A stretch of DNA of 64,000 nucleotides from Paulinella micropora (lineage: Eukaryota > Cercozoa > Imbricatea > Euglyphida), in contig BJOX01000080.1 of NCBI GenBank assembly GCA_009731375.1, forward strand, positions 817,196 to 881,195, given 5' to 3'. The position numbers were made by a program, and so were the translations under genes. Numbering within the stretch: position 1 is the first letter of the stretch; each line of letters starts with the position of its first letter. Shown one piece after another: positions 59,901 to 64,000 of this stretch. The notes under the pieces were generated by a model, which saw nothing but the letters and a program-made list of their open reading frames with translations, did no database searches and had not been told where the DNA came from.

Positions 59901-60864
59901 GCAAATCAGCCTACATGACACGAACATCGGCAGCTATTTCACACGGAAGACCCAAACTCTACTTAGCCTGCATGCTTTTCTCTTCATGGAAACCACCTAC
60001 AAAACTCTTTTCACTTACCCTCTCTGCTAATCCTTCGTCAAACGATTTTGTAAAAAATTGCATATACCTCCTGCTACTTCCACTCTTGGATAAGCAACAC
60101 GTGTCAAAATTACTGGCAACCATCGATTTTTAAACAAGCTCCATGTAGCAAGAATTCAACTTAATAGCGCAAATAATTTGAATTTTGACCATCGTTAAAT
60201 GGATTCTAACCATTCGTTTGAATTCTGAGCTAATGTTTTTTGACAATCTATTATGGCAGCAGAGTGTTTTTTCCATATCAATATCCCCCTACTGTACTAT
60301 CGTTAACACATTTTCATACACTTTAGTATAATATTAATATATATTGTATTTTTCACTGTTTTAATAACTTGAAATACTTGCCACCCGGTAGGATCTGAGT
60401 GGGAAGCAGGAGAGATAGACCGGAAGTGGTAACATATTAACACTCAACTGTACGGTCCACTCGATCCACTCAACTGTAACGTCATCTTATCAGGGTATGT
60501 ATTAGTGTTGGTGTCAAAATTATCATCAAGCTCTTCATTGTTACATATATAATGTCGTGTTGCTATATATATAACATAGTGAACCTAATCGTTATAAAAT
60601 CGCTGCTGCAATTAGCGACCGCACCTGCGCGACCGCCGCAGGTGCGAAGGTAGCACAACGGGGTCAGATGCTCACATTTGTAATACTGTAGGTGACTCAA
60701 CAGATCCAACTTGAAGGTTCAAGTTGAAGATTGTTCCTGTCGCCATGCAGCCTCACGAAGTCATAAGATGAAGAGATCATGATATTAATTAATAGTAGTG
60801 ATCCGAGTCAGTGATAGTATACACAAGTGTAACGATATTGTCTGAAATCTGTTATATCTATTAA
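59901..60864. other. Unassigned AT-rich segment with one strong hairpin
   Basis: No gene. A perfect 10-bp stem CGCACCTGCG / CGCAGGTGCG with a 7-base loop lies at 60620-60646 in otherwise AT-rich sequence. Confidence 0.4.
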
Positions 60865-61404
60865 TGTAATGCCCCCAACGATAGCTTAATAAAAAATCGG
60901 TAATACAACCAAACACAGTCCTCAAGAATGAGAATGATGTCTCGTTATATTAGCTCAGTGAAGCCGGTCCGAAAAGGAAAACGGCAACAGACCAGGAATA
61001 AAATGGCATCAGGTTCAATCCGGACAAATAATACTGAAAAACAGGCTGTTGCACCTGTTACCAGGAAAATGGTACTTTTTACCAGCTATCCGGGGGGTGA
61101 TGCATTCAGTACCCCCTCCCGATTTTATGACGGAAATAACATTTTCGTTATACACCTTCTGATTTCTTTCTGCAAACAATATGCGCTATGAAGTCATGCC
61201 ATGCAGCGCATCGACCCACGGATAGACGCTAAAATACGATAGATATATCCTCATACGGCACGTCAAAGCGGATTCTCTAGCCGTTCTTGTAAATTTTGAA
61301 TTCCTCCCTTCAACTTTTTTTTTTTTTTTTTTTTTTCTCTGCAGTATGTCAAAATACAAGCAACGTGGTGCCGTATTCCCCTTTTGATCTTCTTCTTCTT
61401 CTTC

Positions 61405-61539
<135 letters not shown>

Positions 61540-62127
61540 GGGGATGGAGCACCTCGAACAAGGGCATGGAGGCTCATGTCCGGAAACGGATCGTGCCATC
61601 AGCTGCATCAGTATGCCTTAGAGAAACTATATCTTTCTTCTCGGAGTGTTGACTGTGATATATTTGAGGGTAAAACCTGATAATAAAAACTAGTCACGCT
61701 TGTTTATCAGAGCTCCAGCCCAATGGCCTTACGGCGTTGAACTGTGATGCTAACTCAAAACCATTTGGTGGATGATGCTGGGGAGGAGGGTCGTTGGGCG
61801 CCTGTCGAAGATCTTAAACTCCGCAATGCCGGTTGATAGCCCGTGGACCCAGCGATACCAAATCGTTATGGGTGGGGTTTTGAGGTAGTTCTAGCAACCA
61901 TGCTTGGTGTACGCACTTGCACATGCGGCAACGTTTTGCAAGAGGTTGTTGGGACTGCGGAATAACCTCGGCTTAGTGTAGTCTTGCCCTCAGGAGCTCC
62001 ATCGGTGGCCCCTATAATCAGTCGAGAGACTGACTAGGTGGGGATGGAGCACCTCGAACAAGGGCATGGAGGCTCATGTCCGGAAACGGATCGTGCCATC
62101 AGCTGCATCAGTATGCCTTAGAGGAAG
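61540..62127. mobile_element. 588-bp insertion inside an ATT repeat with 84-bp terminal direct repeats
   Basis: Starts GGGGATGGAGCACCTCGAAC at 61540. The same 84 bp recur at 62040-62123, exactly 500 bp later, just before the right end GAGGAAG, which runs into TATTATT. It is absent from the homologous G1 3' region at 19862-19882, which is its approximate empty site. No ORF. It could be a tandem (1.2-unit) copy of a 500-bp short retroelement with ATT tail; orientation is unknown. Confidence 0.6.
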
Positions 62128-62640
62128 TATTATTATTATTATTCTCCACACTAAGATCCGACGGTAAATACATGGTCTTTTTAATGACATACCCTTGTCT
62201 AAAGCGGATATCCTATATTATAGTACTAGGGGGCCAGTCCTAATAACTATATCCGAAGTCGGGGTGTATGTACCCAACCCTGCGATATACCGACACAAGT
62301 AGAGATTGACCGTGCACAGGTATGACAGTATATAATGTATCATAAAAAATATTTTGATGGAAGTTCAGAGAACATTTCATTTTTCGAGAACATCATCCCA
62401 GGACTTGTAAGAGGGTCATACCCGGGAACACCATCACTCAATACACTAGCGATTCCCGTCTACGGTGTAGTATCATTGTCGATCGACCTTTTGCACTCGT
62501 ATGTTGCGATCGAATGCCAAGTTATATCACTGAGTCATTTTAAAATTCATAATAATAACTGATGATGCATTATTAAATCATGATGCGCAGTGGGCAATCA
62601 ATCAGTTTATTTGAGACGCATAAAGAAAAATAATTTCTCG

Positions 62641-63373
62641 TTTGCGATTGGGGCTGTATTACAGCAGGAAGATGAGGAGAAGAAATTACGCCCAATCATA
62701 TTTATCAGTAGAAAGTTGTGTGCGGCAGAGAGAAACTATTGCACAAGGCAAAGAGAGGCGTTGGCGGTGGTATGGGCCCTCAAGAGGCTCAGAGAATATT
62801 TGTCGGGAGGACCTCAATTTATTGTTAGAACTGATCATTATAATCTGTTATGGTTGATGAATCATGAACAGACGGGACGGCTAGCGCGGTGGCAAGCGTT
62901 CTTGTCTTGTTTCGATTTGACAATGGTCCATCTACCGGGAAAGCGAAATGTGGTCGCTGATAGACTCTCTACTAGGCTAGAGTTTAACTCAGAAGTATCG
63001 GCGTTGGTGTCCACGGTGGAGATGGAAGACTTGTCCACTGACAAGGTGTACGAGGTCAGCCACATTGAGGCGATGGGGATGGCGAGTGGAGTCCGATATG
63101 ACCGCACGGGTCTACGGTACAGTCCACAAGGCCCGGATCACGGGATATGTTGTGAGCTACATACCCAGGAGGACGCTGAGTGGTCCTATGAGATATATGA
63201 GAATGCGAAGGCGAACATGAAGGAAGAAGAGGAGACGCAGGAAGTTTATGCGGAGCCTCCTCAAGAGCGGAGAAGTGACATAGACGATGACCCGGAGAGG
63301 ATCGGGGTACGGCTAGAAGATGCTACTATCCATATAGCCTCGCCTACTGCATGGAGGCAACAACAGGCTCAAG
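62641..63373 (+). pseudogene. Inverted G1 pol fragment (RNase H to pre-integrase spacer)
   Basis: Plus-strand frame FAIGAVLQQEDEEKKLRPI to SPTAWRQQQAQD, nearly identical to the G1 segment at about 22340-23070. It starts inside the RNase H domain after its first Asp and stops before the integrase zinc module. A three-base insertion gives STRLEF in place of SRLEF. Orientation is opposite to the adjacent G1 3' LTR, so this is a rearranged fragment. Confidence 0.85.
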
Positions 63374-64000
63374 ATCTTCGTCTTCTGGCGCGGATTTCTT
63401 TGCCTGGTGGTGGGCCACCAACAAAAGTTAAATCGAACTTTGAATGTTCGAGAATGTCCCAGATCTTGTTAGGGATTCCGCCCAGCGATAAGTCAAAAGG
63501 GACGTCAAGCACTCCTCTTGGCAATGTCTGAATGGTCCACGCAGTGTAATCCTTGTCTCTGGGAGTAATTGTATCATCCTATGTCTCGAGACTTTTTGCG
63601 TCTTTATATACTGGCAGATAATGTCTTGCCTTTGGATCCTCGACCGGGTCCATACTTCTCCAGAACTGCAGTATCGGTTGCATTATTTTTGCGGATGATG
63701 ATATTTTGAGTGTCCGTGTGACACGCGTTTTTCGTGGAACTGCCAAGACCCGCATTAAGTATAAGTCTGAGAGAGTGTCATCAGCAACATGTTGTTCCGC
63801 TGGTCTCATCAGATAAAAAGCGTCTTTCACCCATGCGATGGTTGCTATTGCGTCACCTTCCTTCCATCGCTCATGGACGATCTCGACGTTGCTCGCATTT
63901 GGGTCAGTGTCAATCTCCTCATCCTTCCGGCGGACATCCTTTGATCTCATCGACCTCATCTCCTTCCTCGGTTGGTCGTTGATAAGATCATTTCGCGCTC
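63372..64000 (-). pseudogene. Post-integrase module of another gypsy pol, one stop
   Basis: Minus-strand frame entering from beyond 64000. AWVKDAFYLMRPAEQHVADD, TLSDLYLMRVL and IMQPILQFWRSMDPVEDPK, TAG at 63579-63581, then in the same frame WTIQTLPRGVLDVPFDLSL, IPNKIWDIL and FDLTFVGGPPPG, ending RRRRS and a TGA that lies on the breakpoint with the G1 fragment. Motif order and spacing match G2 at 34980-35470. Whether it belongs to G1 (whose equivalent lies in the assembly gap) or a third family is unknown. Confidence 0.65.

Noticed and set aside
61540-62127. Hammerhead or HDV-like ribozyme in the 500-bp repeat unit
   Set aside because: GAAAC occurs, but no CTGANGA partner with proper stems was found on either strand.

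Overview
This is nuclear DNA of a eukaryote, most likely a protist or alga with a repeat-rich genome. The evidence is spliced genes with GT-AG introns, LTR and non-LTR retrotransposons, MITE-like elements and very long microsatellite arrays. No bacterial features, rRNA or tRNA were recognised. The species cannot be named from the sequence. The assembly contains N runs at 220-229, 5078-5087, 11244-12209, 20260-21172, 29706-29715 and 56093-56102.

Layout. 0.2-5.5 kb holds two related, convergent, decayed CACTA/Tnp2-like transposase genes, each embedded in its own family of self-complementary repeats. 5.5-7.1 kb is LTR-retrotransposon debris. 7.5-8.2 kb is the last exon of a four-helix voltage-sensor-like membrane protein gene on the minus strand. 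8.5-12.6 kb is a mosaic of (CTAT/GATA)n arrays interrupted by short unique inserts. 13.2-18.1 kb is the best host gene: about 14 exons encoding leucine-rich repeats followed by a long coiled coil, resembling LRRC45-type centrosome-linker proteins.

19.0-29.7 kb is a complete, young, minus-strand Ty3/gypsy element with LTRs, PBS, PPT and one uninterrupted Gag-Pol frame up to an assembly gap. 29.8-37.8 kb is a second, plus-strand gypsy element without Gag or protease and with frameshifted Pol. 38.7-43.3 kb is a decayed Ty1/copia pol on the minus strand. 44.9-46.9 kb carries short unassigned ORFs and LTR-like ends. 47.3-48.8 kb is a higher-order (CA/TG/GA)n repeat block.

49.7-53.7 kb is the most unusual item: an R2/NeSL-type non-LTR retrotransposon on the minus strand with a restriction-like endonuclease and an apparent RING-H2 finger at the N-terminus of its ORF. 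It is bounded by (GAA)n arrays, with a second 5'-truncated copy in the same array at 54.3-55.1 kb. 55.6-59.9 kb is dominated by (CA)n and (TACA)n arrays with a small inverted-repeat element inside one of them. 60.9-64.0 kb is a rearranged second copy of the first gypsy family joined to the 3' end of another gypsy pol.

The recurrent theme is mobile DNA lying inside simple repeats and inside other mobile DNA. Comparing paralogous gypsy 3' regions gives an exact empty site for one MITE and an approximate one for an (ATT)n insertion. Comparing the gypsy pols reveals two conserved modules, one before RT and one after integrase, for which I know no name.
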